The notes beneath the pieces were generated by a model. It was not told the DNA's origin and searched no databases. It saw only the letters and a program-made list of their open reading frames with translations. From Streptomyces sedi (GTDB lineage Bacteria > Actinomycetota > Actinomycetes > Streptomycetales > Streptomycetaceae), in the NCBI RefSeq assembly GCF_006335015.1, contig NZ_VDGT01000020.1:62001-126000 (forward strand): a stretch of 64,000 nt of DNA. The letters are read 5' to 3'. The translations under genes and the position numbers were made by a program. Shown here piece by piece: positions 33,543 to 43,639 of the stretch (positions are counted from its first letter, which is position 1; the number at the start of each line of letters is the position of its first letter).

Positions 33543-33567
33543 GCCGCGTGAGCGGCGGTCACGCGGC
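33543..33567. terminator. Bidirectional hairpin between the CDF and HATPase genes
   Basis: GCCGCGTGA (33543-33551) pairs perfectly with TCACGCGGC (33559-33567) around a 7-base loop, between two convergent genes. The right arm includes the stop codon of the minus-strand gene. Confidence 0.6.
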
Positions 33568-34080
33568 GGGCGGGGGCGTGCCGCCGGCGACGCCGTCCAG
33601 GGGCAGGACGGCCCAGACGACCTTGCCTCCGCCGCTCGCCGCCCGCACCCCGCAGGAGCCGCCGGCCTCCTGGGCGGTGGCCTGCACGAGCAGCAGCCCG
33701 CGCCCGCCGGTGCGGTGCCGCTCCGGGCTGGCGGCCAGCGCGTGCGGTCGGTACGGGTGCCCGTCCTCGACGCGCAGCCAGATCCAGCGGCCGTCCACGA
33801 CGATCTCGACGCCTATCGCCGGGGTCAGCAGCGCGGCGTGCCGCACGACGTTGGTGACCAGCTCGGTCAGGACGAGTAACAGCCCGTGCAGTCGGTCCCC
33901 GGTCAGCGGGGCACCCCGGTGGCGCAGCAGGTCGCGGACCGCGTGCCTCGCCCGCGGCACCGACGCCTCGACGGGAGGGAGGGTGAACGCCCAGGTCCCC
34001 TGCCAGTCGGGGGTCGGCGGGTGCCCGGCCGTGTCGGCGGCGGGCGGGGCTGGTGACGATCTGTCCACGATGTTCGACAC
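33559..34080 (-). CDS. Anti-sigma-factor-like ATP-binding protein (HATPase_c_2)
   Basis: About 173 residues from a GTG that has GAGGAG seven bases upstream; the frame is open to 34206, but the ribosome site favours this start. The core is a small GHKL ATPase of the RsbW/SpoIIAB type: VPRARHAVRDLLRHRG, the N box LLLVLTELVTNVVRHA, G1-like VEDGHPYRPH, and HRTGGRGLLLVQATAQEAGG. Streptomyces carry dozens of such stand-alone proteins. They usually antagonise a sigma factor or an anti-anti-sigma factor, but the partner is unknown here and no sigma factor gene is nearby. Confidence 0.9.
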   Translation of the reverse strand: MSNIVDRSSPAPPAADTAGHPPTPDWQGTWAFTLPPVEASVPRARHAVRDLLRHRGAPLTGDRLHGLLLVLTELVTNVVRHAALLTPAIGVEIVVDGRWIWLRVEDGHPYRPHALAASPERHRTGGRGLLLVQATAQEAGGSCGVRAASGGGKVVWAVLPLDGVAGGTPPPAA

Positions 34081-34749
34081 GGCCTTGCTCCTCGTCCTCG
34101 AAGTCTTCGAAGTCCTGGGAAAAACGACCCCGAAACGTGCGCTTCCGGTTCCGTCGCCGCTCACTCCCGACCGCTCGGGGGCGGGAACACCGGCTCCGGA
34201 GGGCATGTCGGCGGCGTCGCCGTCGACAACCCCCTGTGTCGAGTGTTGGCATGTGCCAGCGCAACATGACCGGGTGCACGAAATTCACGAGAAAGCGGTC
34301 GTTCTCCGATCAACAGGCTTCGTTTTAGACCTACTTGAAGGCCGATACGATCGTTTGCCCCCGGCGCAACGTTTCACTCCGGGGAGCGTCACGGACTCCG
34401 GCCGCTCGGGCGGGCGTTCGCGAGGACCGCGCGGCGCTCACCCGTCCGGACGGGCGCACGGTGGTGAAAACGCCGAGAAGCAACGCACCGGCGTGAGCGC
34501 CGGCATAGAAGCACCACCGTGTCGCGAATATACGGAAGTTGAGAAATCGGACTGCCGGACGGCGACCACCTGGTACCTTTCGGTACAGGCACTCCCATAC
34601 ATGCCTACTATCACGAAGTATAGGAATTGCCGCGAACCATAAGGAATGGGGCAGAGCCCTCTTCCAGGCGTCATTTCGGAGAGTGTTCGAGACGCTTCAG
34701 GGGCAAGGTCATCCCGACTTGATTCCCTGGACGTTGGAGTGCTGCTGTC
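34081..34749. other. Long divergent intergenic region upstream of the ABC exporter
   Basis: About 670 bp, visibly more AT-rich than the rest of the window between about 34290 and 34640. It holds a 12-bp imperfect palindrome (TGGCATGTGCCA, 34247-34258) and a small stem (GTACC-TTTC-GGTAC, near 34573). It also has a plausible plus-strand -10 (TACTAT, near 34606) with a poor -35, giving an exporter leader of about 140 bases. I recognise no gene in it; the frames that cross it are short and lack family features. Confidence 0.5.
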
Positions 34750-36516
34750 ATGGCTCTTCCGCAAGGTCCCCTGGAGCATCGCTACCGGGGGGAACACCCG
34801 GTGCGGACCCTCGCCTACCTCTTCCGGGACGACCGCCTCCGGCTCCTGGTCGCCTTCTTAGCGTTCGTGGTCAAGCACAGCCCCGTGTGGCTGCTGCCCC
34901 TGGTCACGGCGAACATCATCGACATCGTGGTGGAGCATCGCCCTATCGACCAACTCGGCGGCAACACCCTGGTGTTGCTGATCGTCCTGATGCTCAACTA
35001 CCCCACCCACCTGCTCTATGTCCGGTGCATGCACGGCAGCGTCCGGCGGGTGGGCACCGGGCTGCGGTCCGCGCTCTGCCGCAGGATGCAGGAGCTGTCG
35101 ATCGGCTACCACTCCCGCGTCAGCGCCAGCGCGCTCCAGACCAAGGTCATCAGGGACGTGGAGAACATCGAGGTCTCCGCCCAGCAGAGCGCCGACACGG
35201 GTCTGGCCGCCCTCATCACGCTGACCGGTGGCCTCGCGGTGATCGCCTTCCGGGTGCCGACCGCGCTGCCCGCGTTCATCGTGATCGTGCCGGCCGCCGC
35301 CTGGCTGATCCGCCGGCTGCGCACCCGGCTGCGCAGCAAGAACGAGCAGTACCGCAGGCAGGTCGAGCAACTCTCCACGCGCGTCGGCGAGATGACCAGC
35401 CTGATCCCCGTCACTCGCGCGCACGGGCTGGAGCGGACGGCCATCGGCCGGGTCGAGCGCTCGCTCAGCCAGGTGCTCCGCGCCGGCATACGGCTCGACC
35501 TGCTCAACGGCCACTTCGGCGCGCTCGCGTGGATCCTGCTCAACGCGATCGGCATCGGCTTCCTGGCGGGTGCCGCGTTGATCTCCTACTACGCCTGGCT
35601 GCCGATCACCGCCGGTGACGTCGTGATGCTCAGCACGTTCTTCACCACCCTCACCGGGTCGATGACCATGCTGATGGGTCTGGCCCCGATCATCACCAAG
35701 GGCCTGGAGTCGGTGCGTTCGGCCGGCGAGGTCCTCCAGGCCCCCGACCTGGAGGAGAACACGGGCAAGGCCCAGGTCGACGAGGTCAAGGGCGGCCTGC
35801 GGTTCGAGGGCGTCACCCACCGCTACGACGGGGACGGGCCGGCCGCCGTGGTCGACTTCGACCTGTCGGTGCCGCCGGGCGAGACCGTCGCGCTGGTCGG
35901 CGCCTCCGGCGCCGGGAAGTCCACGGTGCTCAACCTGCTGATCGGCTTCATCCGCCCCTCCTCGGGGCGCATCCTGCTGGACGGCGCCGACATGAGCACC
36001 CTGGACCTGCGCAGCTATCGCCGCTTCCTGTCGGTCGTCCCCCAGGAGTCGGTGCTCTTCGAGGGCACCATCCGGGAGAACGTCGGCTACGGGATGCCCG
36101 ACGTGGACACCGCCACCGTCCGCGCCGCGCTGCGGGACGCCAACGCGCTGGAGTTCGTCGAGCGGCTCCCCGAGGGGCTGGAGACCATCGTGGGCGAGCG
36201 CGGGGCGCGGCTCTCCGGCGGCCAGCGGCAACGCATCGCCATCGCCAGGGCGTTGATCCGCGACCCCCGCATCCTGGTGCTGGACGAGGCCACCTCGGCG
36301 CTCGACACCCGCTCGGAGGCGCTGGTGCAGGAGGCGATGGACCGGCTGATGCGCGGACGGACGGTCTTCGTCGTGGCGCACCGCCTGTCCACGGTGCGGA
36401 ACGCCGACCGGATCGTGGTCATGGAGCACGGCCGGATCTCGGAGGTCGGCCCGCACGCCGAGCTGCTGCGGCGCGGCGGGGCCTACTCCCGGTTGCAGGC
36501 GGGCCAGATCACCTGA
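34750..36516 (+). CDS. ABC exporter, fused membrane and ATPase domains
   Basis: 588 residues. An N-terminal ABC transmembrane domain of about 330 residues with six helices is followed by an ATPase with Walker A GASGAGKST, Q-loop VVPQESVLFEGTIRENV, signature LSGGQRQRIAIARAL, Walker B ILVLDEATSALD and H-loop VAHRLS. It is a half-transporter of the lipid/multidrug (MsbA-like) exporter class, and no partner half-gene is adjacent, so it is likely a homodimer. The substrate is unknown. The ATG has only a distant GGAG. The upstream region is AT-rich, which hints at tight regulation. Confidence 0.94.
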   Translation: MALPQGPLEHRYRGEHPVRTLAYLFRDDRLRLLVAFLAFVVKHSPVWLLPLVTANIIDIVVEHRPIDQLGGNTLVLLIVLMLNYPTHLLYVRCMHGSVRRVGTGLRSALCRRMQELSIGYHSRVSASALQTKVIRDVENIEVSAQQSADTGLAALITLTGGLAVIAFRVPTALPAFIVIVPAAAWLIRRLRTRLRSKNEQYRRQVEQLSTRVGEMTSLIPVTRAHGLERTAIGRVERSLSQVLRAGIRLDLLNGHFGALAWILLNAIGIGFLAGAALISYYAWLPITAGDVVMLSTFFTTLTGSMTMLMGLAPIITKGLESVRSAGEVLQAPDLEENTGKAQVDEVKGGLRFEGVTHRYDGDGPAAVVDFDLSVPPGETVALVGASGAGKSTVLNLLIGFIRPSSGRILLDGADMSTLDLRSYRRFLSVVPQESVLFEGTIRENVGYGMPDVDTATVRAALRDANALEFVERLPEGLETIVGERGARLSGGQRQRIAIARALIRDPRILVLDEATSALDTRSEALVQEAMDRLMRGRTVFVVAHRLSTVRNADRIVVMEHGRISEVGPHAELLRRGGAYSRLQAGQIT

Positions 36517-36552
36517 GGGGTGCCCGACCCGCCCGCGGGGGCCGAGGCCGGC

Positions 36553-38178
<1,626 letters not shown>

Positions 38179-38382
38179 GAGCGCCTTCCGGGGTGCGTAC
38201 CGGGCGTCGCCGACGCGGCGACGGGCCGAGGGTGGTCAACGGAACGCGAGAAGACACCGGGCCCGAAGGGACGCCGAGTGACGGGGAAGGCGGGGAACAG
38301 AAACGGGAACTGCCGGGAACGGGCAGGGGCGACGTCTCTCGTGGCCTCCGAGGTCAACCGCGGAGAAGCGTGGCGCTCGTGT

Positions 38383-38401
38383 CGCCGCGTGACACGCGGC
38401 G
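38383..38401. promoter_or_regulatory. Perfect palindrome in the ABC-F leader
   Basis: CGCCGCGTG (38383-38391) and CACGCGGCG (38393-38401) flank a single central base, about 200 bp upstream of the ABC-F start. Partial flanking complementarity (CGTGT and ACACG) extends it. It has no T-tract, so it is either an operator or a leader-RNA structure. The rest of 38179-38595 shows no gene. Confidence 0.45.
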
Positions 38402-38516
38402 AGGAACACGAACCGACCGGGCTCGCGGTGTCATGGACCTCAGAACCTCAACGAAGCTCCCGACATCGACGACAGAGACGCGGAGAAGTCTAACGAGCGG
38501 ACCGGGGGCGGGCAAT

Positions 38517-38580
38517 CGCGTTCCGCCGCCGGAACGCGGCGGCGCCGTCCCCCGGACCCCTGCCCGGGAGACGGCGCCGC
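38517..38580 (-). terminator. Tandem hairpins after the desaturase gene
   Basis: Two stems lie in a row downstream of the desaturase stop. In the first, GCGGCGCCGTC (38539-38549) pairs with its complement at 38570-38580 and has an inner CCCGG/CCGGG stem. In the second, CGCGTTCCG (38517-38525) pairs with CGGAACGCG (38530-38538) around a 4-base loop. No U-tract follows, but the pair should stop or stabilise the transcript. Confidence 0.7.
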
Positions 38581-38595
38581 TCGGTGAGCCGGCCC

Positions 38596-39576
38596 TCAGC
38601 TCTCGCGCGCCTTGCGCGCCTCCAGCCGGGCGCGACGGGCGGCGAGCCGCTCGTCGAAGATCCGCGCCTCGGAGTCCAGCCCCCCGAGGAACGTGCCCAG
38701 CTCCTCCTGCGCCTTCTGCCCCTCGGGGCTCAGCCCGGCGATCTCCATCACGCCGAGGTACCGCAGCACCGGCTGGAGAACGTCGTCCATGTGGATACGC
38801 AGGTTGTAGATCCCGCCGATGGCCATCCGCGCGGCGGCCCGCTCGAAGCCGGGGATGCCGTGCCCCGGCATCCGGAAGCCGACCACCACGTCGCGCACGG
38901 CCCGCATCGTCTGGTCCGGCGCGATCTCGAAGGCCGCGCGCAGCAGGTTGCGGTAGAAGACCATGTGCAGGTTCTCGTCGGTCGCGATGCGCGCCAGCAG
39001 CTTCTCGCAGACCGGGTCTCCGGACTCACGGCCCGTGTTGCGGTGCGATATACGCGTCGCCAGCTCCTGGAAGGCGACGTAGGCCACGGAGTGCAGCATC
39101 GAGTGCGCGTTGTCCGACTCGAAGCCCTCGGACATGTGGGCCATCCGGAAGTTCTCCAGCTGGACCGGGTCCACCGCCCGCGTGGTGAGCAGGTAGTCCC
39201 GCAGCACGATCCCGTGGCGGCCCTCCTCGGCCGTCCAGCGGTGCACCCAGGTACCCCAGGCGCCCTCGCGACCGAAGATGGTGGCGATCTCGTGGTGGTA
39301 GCTGGGGAGGTTGTCCTCGGTCAGCAGGTTGACCACGAGCGCGGTGCGCCCGACGTCGGTCACCTTGGACTGCTCCAGGGACCAGGGCTCGCCGCCCATC
39401 AGGCCGTCGAAGTCACGCCCCTGGCTCCAGGGCACGTACTCGTGCGGCATCCAGTCCTTGGCCGCCTTGAGATGGCGGTTCAACTCGGTCTCGACGACCT
39501 CCTCCAACGCATAGATCAGCTTGGCGTCCGTCCAGTCGCCCGATCTACCGGTGGGGTGGGCTGGGTCGAGGGTCAC
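38596..39576 (-). CDS. Acyl-ACP desaturase (ferritin-like di-iron, type 2)
   Basis: 326 residues of the soluble stearoyl-ACP desaturase family. The two di-iron motifs are visible as WTAEEGRHGIVLRDYL and ATDENLHMVFYRNLL, with the first Glu ligand in the helix VVETELNRHL. It introduces a double bond into acyl-ACP in the cytoplasm and so changes membrane fluidity. The start is a GTG with GGGAG five bases upstream; the nearby ATG is out of frame. Its promoter carries a palindrome with direct repeats that overlaps the -35 region, so it is probably controlled by a fatty-acid-responsive repressor. Tandem hairpins end the transcript. Confidence 0.95.
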   Translation of the reverse strand: MTLDPAHPTGRSGDWTDAKLIYALEEVVETELNRHLKAAKDWMPHEYVPWSQGRDFDGLMGGEPWSLEQSKVTDVGRTALVVNLLTEDNLPSYHHEIATIFGREGAWGTWVHRWTAEEGRHGIVLRDYLLTTRAVDPVQLENFRMAHMSEGFESDNAHSMLHSVAYVAFQELATRISHRNTGRESGDPVCEKLLARIATDENLHMVFYRNLLRAAFEIAPDQTMRAVRDVVVGFRMPGHGIPGFERAAARMAIGGIYNLRIHMDDVLQPVLRYLGVMEIAGLSPEGQKAQEELGTFLGGLDSEARIFDERLAARRARLEARKARES

Positions 39577-39598
39577 ATGATCTCCCGCGCGGTTCCAA

Positions 39599-39636
39599 AG
39601 ATACTTACGACACCGTAGGTTACGGTACCGTAGGTT
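39599..39636 (-). promoter_or_regulatory. Desaturase promoter with palindrome and direct repeats
   Basis: The 12-bp perfect palindrome TACGGTACCGTA (39621-39632) is embedded in two direct copies of CCGTAGGTT (39613-39621 and 39628-39636), spaced 15 bp. On the minus strand a -10-like TAAGTA lies at 39602-39607, which puts the -35 inside the palindrome. A TetR-type repressor site is the simplest reading. The TetR gene at 42287 is the nearest candidate, but nothing links them directly. Confidence 0.65.
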
Positions 39637-39683
39637 GTTACTCGCCAGTCTGGCAAGGAACTGCGGGACAACTCACAACGGAA

Positions 39684-39711
39684 ACGGCCGGGACCCGAAG
39701 GTCCCGGCCGT
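39684..39711. terminator. Rho-independent terminator after tex
   Basis: A 12-bp perfect stem (ACGGCCGGGACC, 39684-39695, with 39700-39711) has a CGAA loop, which reads TTCG on the tex strand. On that strand it is followed by TTTCCGTTG. Confidence 0.85.
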
Positions 39712-39750
39712 GTGGATGCCCGTCAACCGCCGTGCGGCGCGGGTGTGTCG

Positions 39751-42186
39751 TCAGCGGCGCCCCCGCTCGGGACGCACCAGGCCCGCCCGGCGCAGCGCGT
39801 CGGCCATCGCGCTGTTCGACGGCTGGCCGCCACCGGAACGCTGGCCACCGCCGCCACCGCCGCCACCGGAACGCTGACCGCCGCCGCGGCGCCCCCCGCC
39901 ACCGCCGTTGCCGCCACCGCCGCCGTCGCGCCGGTCGCGCTGCCGGGGCGCGCCCCCGCGCTCCCCGCGCTCGCCCCGCTCCCGGCCGGCGCCCGGCTCG
40001 TCGTCCAGCCGCAGCGTCAACGAGATGCGCTTGCGCGGCACGTCCACGTCCAGCACCTTGACCTTGACGATGTCCCCCGGCTTGACGACCTCGCGCGGGT
40101 CGGAGACGAACTTCCGCGACATCGCCGAGACATGGACCAGGCCGTCCTGGTGGACCCCGACGTCGACGAACGCGCCGAAGGCCGCCACGTTCGAGACCAC
40201 GCCCTCCAGCGTCATCCCCGGCTCCAGGTCCCCGAGCTTCTCCACGCCCTCCTTGAACCGGGCGGTGCGGAACGCGGGCCTGGGGTCACGACCGGGCTTC
40301 TCCAGCTCCCCGATGATGTCGGTGACCGTCGGCAGCCCGAAGGTGTCGTCCACGAAGTCGGCCGGGCGCAGCGCCCGCAGCGCCGAGCCGTTCCCCACCA
40401 GGGAGGCCACGTCGCCGCCCGTCGCCTTCACCATGCGGCGCACCACCGGGTAGGCCTCCGGGTGGACGGCCGAGGAGTCCAGCGGGTCCTCGCCGTCCCT
40501 GATCCGCAGGAAGCCGGCGCACTGCTCGAACGCCTTCGGCCCCAGCCTGGGCACCTGCCGCAGCGCGACGCGGCCCGTGAAGGGGCCGTTGCCGTCGCGG
40601 TGGGCCACGATGTTCTCCGCGAGGGTGGTGCCGATGCCGGAGACCCGGGCCAGCAGCGGCACGGACGCCGTGTTGACGTCGACGCCCACGCCGTTGACGC
40701 AGTCCTCGACCACCGCGTCCAGCGAGCGGGAGAGCTTCACCTCGGACAGGTCGTGCTGGTACTGACCGACCCCGATCGAACGGGGATCGATCTTGACCAG
40801 CTCGGCCAGCGGGTCCTGGAGTCGACGGGCGATGGAGACCGCGCCGCGCAGCGACACGTCCAGCTCCGGCAGCTCCCTCGCCGCGTAGGCGGAGGCCGAG
40901 TAGACCGAGGCCCCGGCCTCGGAGACCATCATCCGGGTGACGCCCGTCTCCCCGAGCCTGGCGATCAACTCGCCGGCCAGCTTGTCCGTCTCGCGGGACG
41001 CCGTGCCGTTGCCGATGGCGATCAGCTCCACGCCGTGCGCCGTGACCAGCGCGGCCAGCGTGTCCAGGGCGTCGGCCCAGCGGCGCTGCGGCGCGTGCGG
41101 GTAGACCGTCTCGGTCGCCGCGACCTTGCCCGTGGCGTCGACCACCGCGACCTTGACGCCGGTGCGCAGCCCCGGGTCGAGCCCCATCGTGGCGCGGGTG
41201 CCGGCGGGGGCGGCCAGCAGCAGGTCGCGCAGGTTGGCGGCGAAGACGCCGACCGCGTCGTCCTCCGCCGCGGTGCGCAGCCGGGAACGCAGGTCGATGC
41301 CCAGATGCACCAGGATGCGGGTGCGCCACGCCCAGCGGACCGTCTCCGCCAGCCAGGCGTCGGCCGGCCGGCCCCGGTCGGCGACGCCGAAGCGGTGCGC
41401 GATGGCCCGCTCGAACGCCGAGGGCCCCTCGCTCTCCTCCCCCGCCGGCTCCGGCTCCAGGACCAGCTCCAGGGTCTCCTCCTTCTCGCCCCGGAACATG
41501 GCCAGCACGCGGTGCGAGGGCAGCTCGGTGAACGGCTCGGAGAAGTCGAAGTAGTCGGAGAACTTGGCGCCCTCCGCCTCCTTGCCTTCCTTGACCCGGG
41601 AGACCAACCGGCCGCCGGTCCACATCCGTTCGCGCAGCTCCCCGATGAGGTCCGCGTCCTCGCCGAAGCGCTCGGTGAGGATGGCGCGCGCGCCGGCCAG
41701 CGCCGCGTCCGCGTCGGCGACCCCGCGCTCGGCGTCCACGAAGGCGGCGGCAGCCGCGGCCGGCGCCACCGAGGGGTCGGACAGCAGCCCGTCGGCCAGC
41801 GGCTCAAGGCCGGCCTCCCTGGCGATCTGCGCCTTGGTCCGCCGCTTGGGCTTGTACGGGAGGTAGATGTCCTCCAGCCTGGCCTTGGTGTCGGCGGCGC
41901 GGATGCGCGCGGCCAGCGCGTCGTCCAGCTTGCCCTGGGCGCTGATCGACTCCAGGATCGCCTCGCGCCGCTCGGTCAACTCGCGCAGATAGCGCAGTCG
42001 TTCCTCCAGGGTGCGCAGCTGGGTGTCGTCCAGCGCGCCGGTGACCTCCTTGCGGTAGCGGGCGATGAACGGCACCGTCGAACCGCCGTCCAGCAGGTCG
42101 ACAGCCGCCCTCACCTGCCCCTCCCGGACGCCCAGCTCCTCGGCGATCCGACCCTCGATGGACCGGCCTGCGACAGGCTCGTTCAC
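39751..42186 (-). CDS. tex: Tex family RNA-binding transcription accessory protein
   Basis: About 811 residues. The start region SIEGRIAEELGVREGQVRAAVDLLDGGSTVPFIARYRKEVTG is the Tex N-terminal helical domain. A YqgF-like RNase H fold follows (MGLDPGLRTGVKVAVVDATG), then helix-hairpin-helix segments (TASVPLLARVSGIGTTLAENIVAHRD) and a C-terminal S1 domain (GMTLEGVVSNVAAFGAFVDVGVHQDGLVHVS). The last 75 residues are a low-complexity Arg/Gly tail that may bind RNA. I use the GTG with GGAGCGAGATT upstream; an ATG at 42246 in the same frame is the alternative. Tex binds nucleic acid and influences transcription; its precise role is unsettled. Confidence 0.94.
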   Translation of the reverse strand: MNEPVAGRSIEGRIAEELGVREGQVRAAVDLLDGGSTVPFIARYRKEVTGALDDTQLRTLEERLRYLRELTERREAILESISAQGKLDDALAARIRAADTKARLEDIYLPYKPKRRTKAQIAREAGLEPLADGLLSDPSVAPAAAAAAFVDAERGVADADAALAGARAILTERFGEDADLIGELRERMWTGGRLVSRVKEGKEAEGAKFSDYFDFSEPFTELPSHRVLAMFRGEKEETLELVLEPEPAGEESEGPSAFERAIAHRFGVADRGRPADAWLAETVRWAWRTRILVHLGIDLRSRLRTAAEDDAVGVFAANLRDLLLAAPAGTRATMGLDPGLRTGVKVAVVDATGKVAATETVYPHAPQRRWADALDTLAALVTAHGVELIAIGNGTASRETDKLAGELIARLGETGVTRMMVSEAGASVYSASAYAARELPELDVSLRGAVSIARRLQDPLAELVKIDPRSIGVGQYQHDLSEVKLSRSLDAVVEDCVNGVGVDVNTASVPLLARVSGIGTTLAENIVAHRDGNGPFTGRVALRQVPRLGPKAFEQCAGFLRIRDGEDPLDSSAVHPEAYPVVRRMVKATGGDVASLVGNGSALRALRPADFVDDTFGLPTVTDIIGELEKPGRDPRPAFRTARFKEGVEKLGDLEPGMTLEGVVSNVAAFGAFVDVGVHQDGLVHVSAMSRKFVSDPREVVKPGDIVKVKVLDVDVPRKRISLTLRLDDEPGAGRERGERGERGGAPRQRDRRDGGGGGNGGGGGRRGGGQRSGGGGGGGGQRSGGGQPSNSAMADALRRAGLVRPERGRR

Positions 42187-42286
42187 AATCTCGCTCCGCT
42201 TTCCCGGCGCGCCCTGCGCCGCGTTGTGCATTGTGGCAGGAGGCACCGACAGTCACCCGGAGAGGCGCGCCGCTTACGATGCGGGC

Positions 42287-42982
42287 ATGACAGCGAAGAG
42301 TGCGGGAGAGCGGTCTCCCATGGGGTTGAGGGAACGGCGGCGGCGCGACGTCCAGGACCGACTCCTCCACACGGGCCTTGAGTTGTTCCTGACCCAGGGC
42401 TACGAGGAGACCACGGTCAGCGGAATAGCACGCCGAGCCGACGTGTCGGAACGCACCTTCTTCCGCCATCTGCCGTCCAAGGAGGACGTGATCCTGGAAC
42501 CGCTGCGGGCGATGCACGTGGTGTTCCGGCAGGAGTTGGCGCGTCGGCCGGTCAACGAGGCACCGCTGCAGAGCCTGCGCCGCACGGTCTCCTCCGCGCT
42601 GCGGTCCGCGCCGCCGCGGGACCGGCAGCTGGCGCTGCGCGCGCTGCGGGTGATGGGCAGGGACGAGACGGCGCGCTGGGTGAGCACGCGGCTGGCTCTC
42701 GAACAGCACGGCCGCGTCGCCGAGGCCATCCGCACCCAGCGCGGACTCCCGGCGGACGACCCCCGACCCGGGCTGCTCACGGGCGCGTTCGGTTCGGCGA
42801 CCCTCCAGGCGGCGTCGCGGTGGAGCCGGGATCCGAACGGCACCGCGCGTTCCCTGGAGCGTGTCGGCGAGTCGCACTACGCTCTGCTCAACACGGCGCT
42901 CGGGAACGACTGGAGCACCCCCTTCTCGACCGAAGGTCCTCCCGGAGCCGAACACCAGCGCAAGCCCCGACCATCGAGCTGA
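42287..42982 (+). CDS. TetR family transcriptional regulator
   Basis: 231 residues. The N-terminal TetR HTH reads RDVQDRLLHTGLELFLTQGYEETTVSGIARRADVSERTFFRHLPSKEDVI. The ligand-binding half is helical and Arg-rich and I do not recognise its subgroup. A -10-like TACGAT (42275-42280) ends six bases before the ATG and there is no ribosome site, so the mRNA is probably leaderless. It diverges from tex with about 100 bp between them. The target is unknown; the palindromic desaturase promoter about 2.7 kb away is one candidate site. Confidence 0.92.
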   Translation: MTAKSAGERSPMGLRERRRRDVQDRLLHTGLELFLTQGYEETTVSGIARRADVSERTFFRHLPSKEDVILEPLRAMHVVFRQELARRPVNEAPLQSLRRTVSSALRSAPPRDRQLALRALRVMGRDETARWVSTRLALEQHGRVAEAIRTQRGLPADDPRPGLLTGAFGSATLQAASRWSRDPNGTARSLERVGESHYALLNTALGNDWSTPFSTEGPPGAEHQRKPRPSS

Positions 42983-43132
42983 GGGTCCGTCAACTCAGCC
43001 ACTCCTTCGAGTGATATGAACGGCACACGTGCAGCTGAATTCTTCACTGACTGCCACGCGTGAGGGGCAGGGTGCGAGACAAACACAGCGCAGTCACTCC
43101 CTGACTCCCGTGCGGCAACCGGAGGGTTCACG

Positions 43133-43561
43133 ATGCCTACCAGACTCACCAGCGAGGGGACCGGCACCCGACGACGCGGCCACAGCTGGCTGCTGACGGC
43201 CCGTCGGGAGGACCTGGCGCGCTTCCGGCGGCTGGCCGCGCTGGCCATGCGGGAGTGGGAACAGCCTCAGGCGGTGACCGAGGTGGTGCTCCACGGGGTC
43301 ACCGAGCTGCTCTCCAACGTGGCCCGCCATGTCCCGGACCCGCACTGCCGGTTGGAGCTGGGCTGGGACGGCGAGTCGGTGCGGGTCGCCGTGCACGACC
43401 GGCTGGCCACGCTCCCGACCATCACGCTCCCCGACTGGACGGCCGAGGCCGGCAGGGGGTTGTGGCTGCTGCGCGAGATGGCGGACGAGCTGGGCTTCGA
43501 GGCCACTGCCGAGGGCAAGGTGGTCTGGGTCCTGGTGCACGGCGAGGAGACCCCGGTCTGA
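43133..43561 (+). CDS. Anti-sigma-factor-like ATP-binding protein (HATPase_c_2)
   Basis: 142 residues of the RsbW/SpoIIAB-like fold: HSWLLTARREDLARFRRLAALAMREW, N box VVLHGVTELLSNVARHV, G1-like VAVHDRLATLP, then AGRGLWLLREMADELGF. The ATG has GGAGGG nine bases upstream. Like the protein at 33559 it stands alone, without a sigma or anti-anti-sigma gene nearby, so its partner is unknown. It ends 78 bp before the convergent ROK gene. Confidence 0.9.
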   Translation: MPTRLTSEGTGTRRRGHSWLLTARREDLARFRRLAALAMREWEQPQAVTEVVLHGVTELLSNVARHVPDPHCRLELGWDGESVRVAVHDRLATLPTITLPDWTAEAGRGLWLLREMADELGFEATAEGKVVWVLVHGEETPV

Positions 43562-43639
43562 ACGGACTCGGCGGCGTCGGTCCGTGGCCCGTGGCCCGGC
43601 CGACGCCGCTCCCGTCACCGCCTCACCGCCTCATCACCG

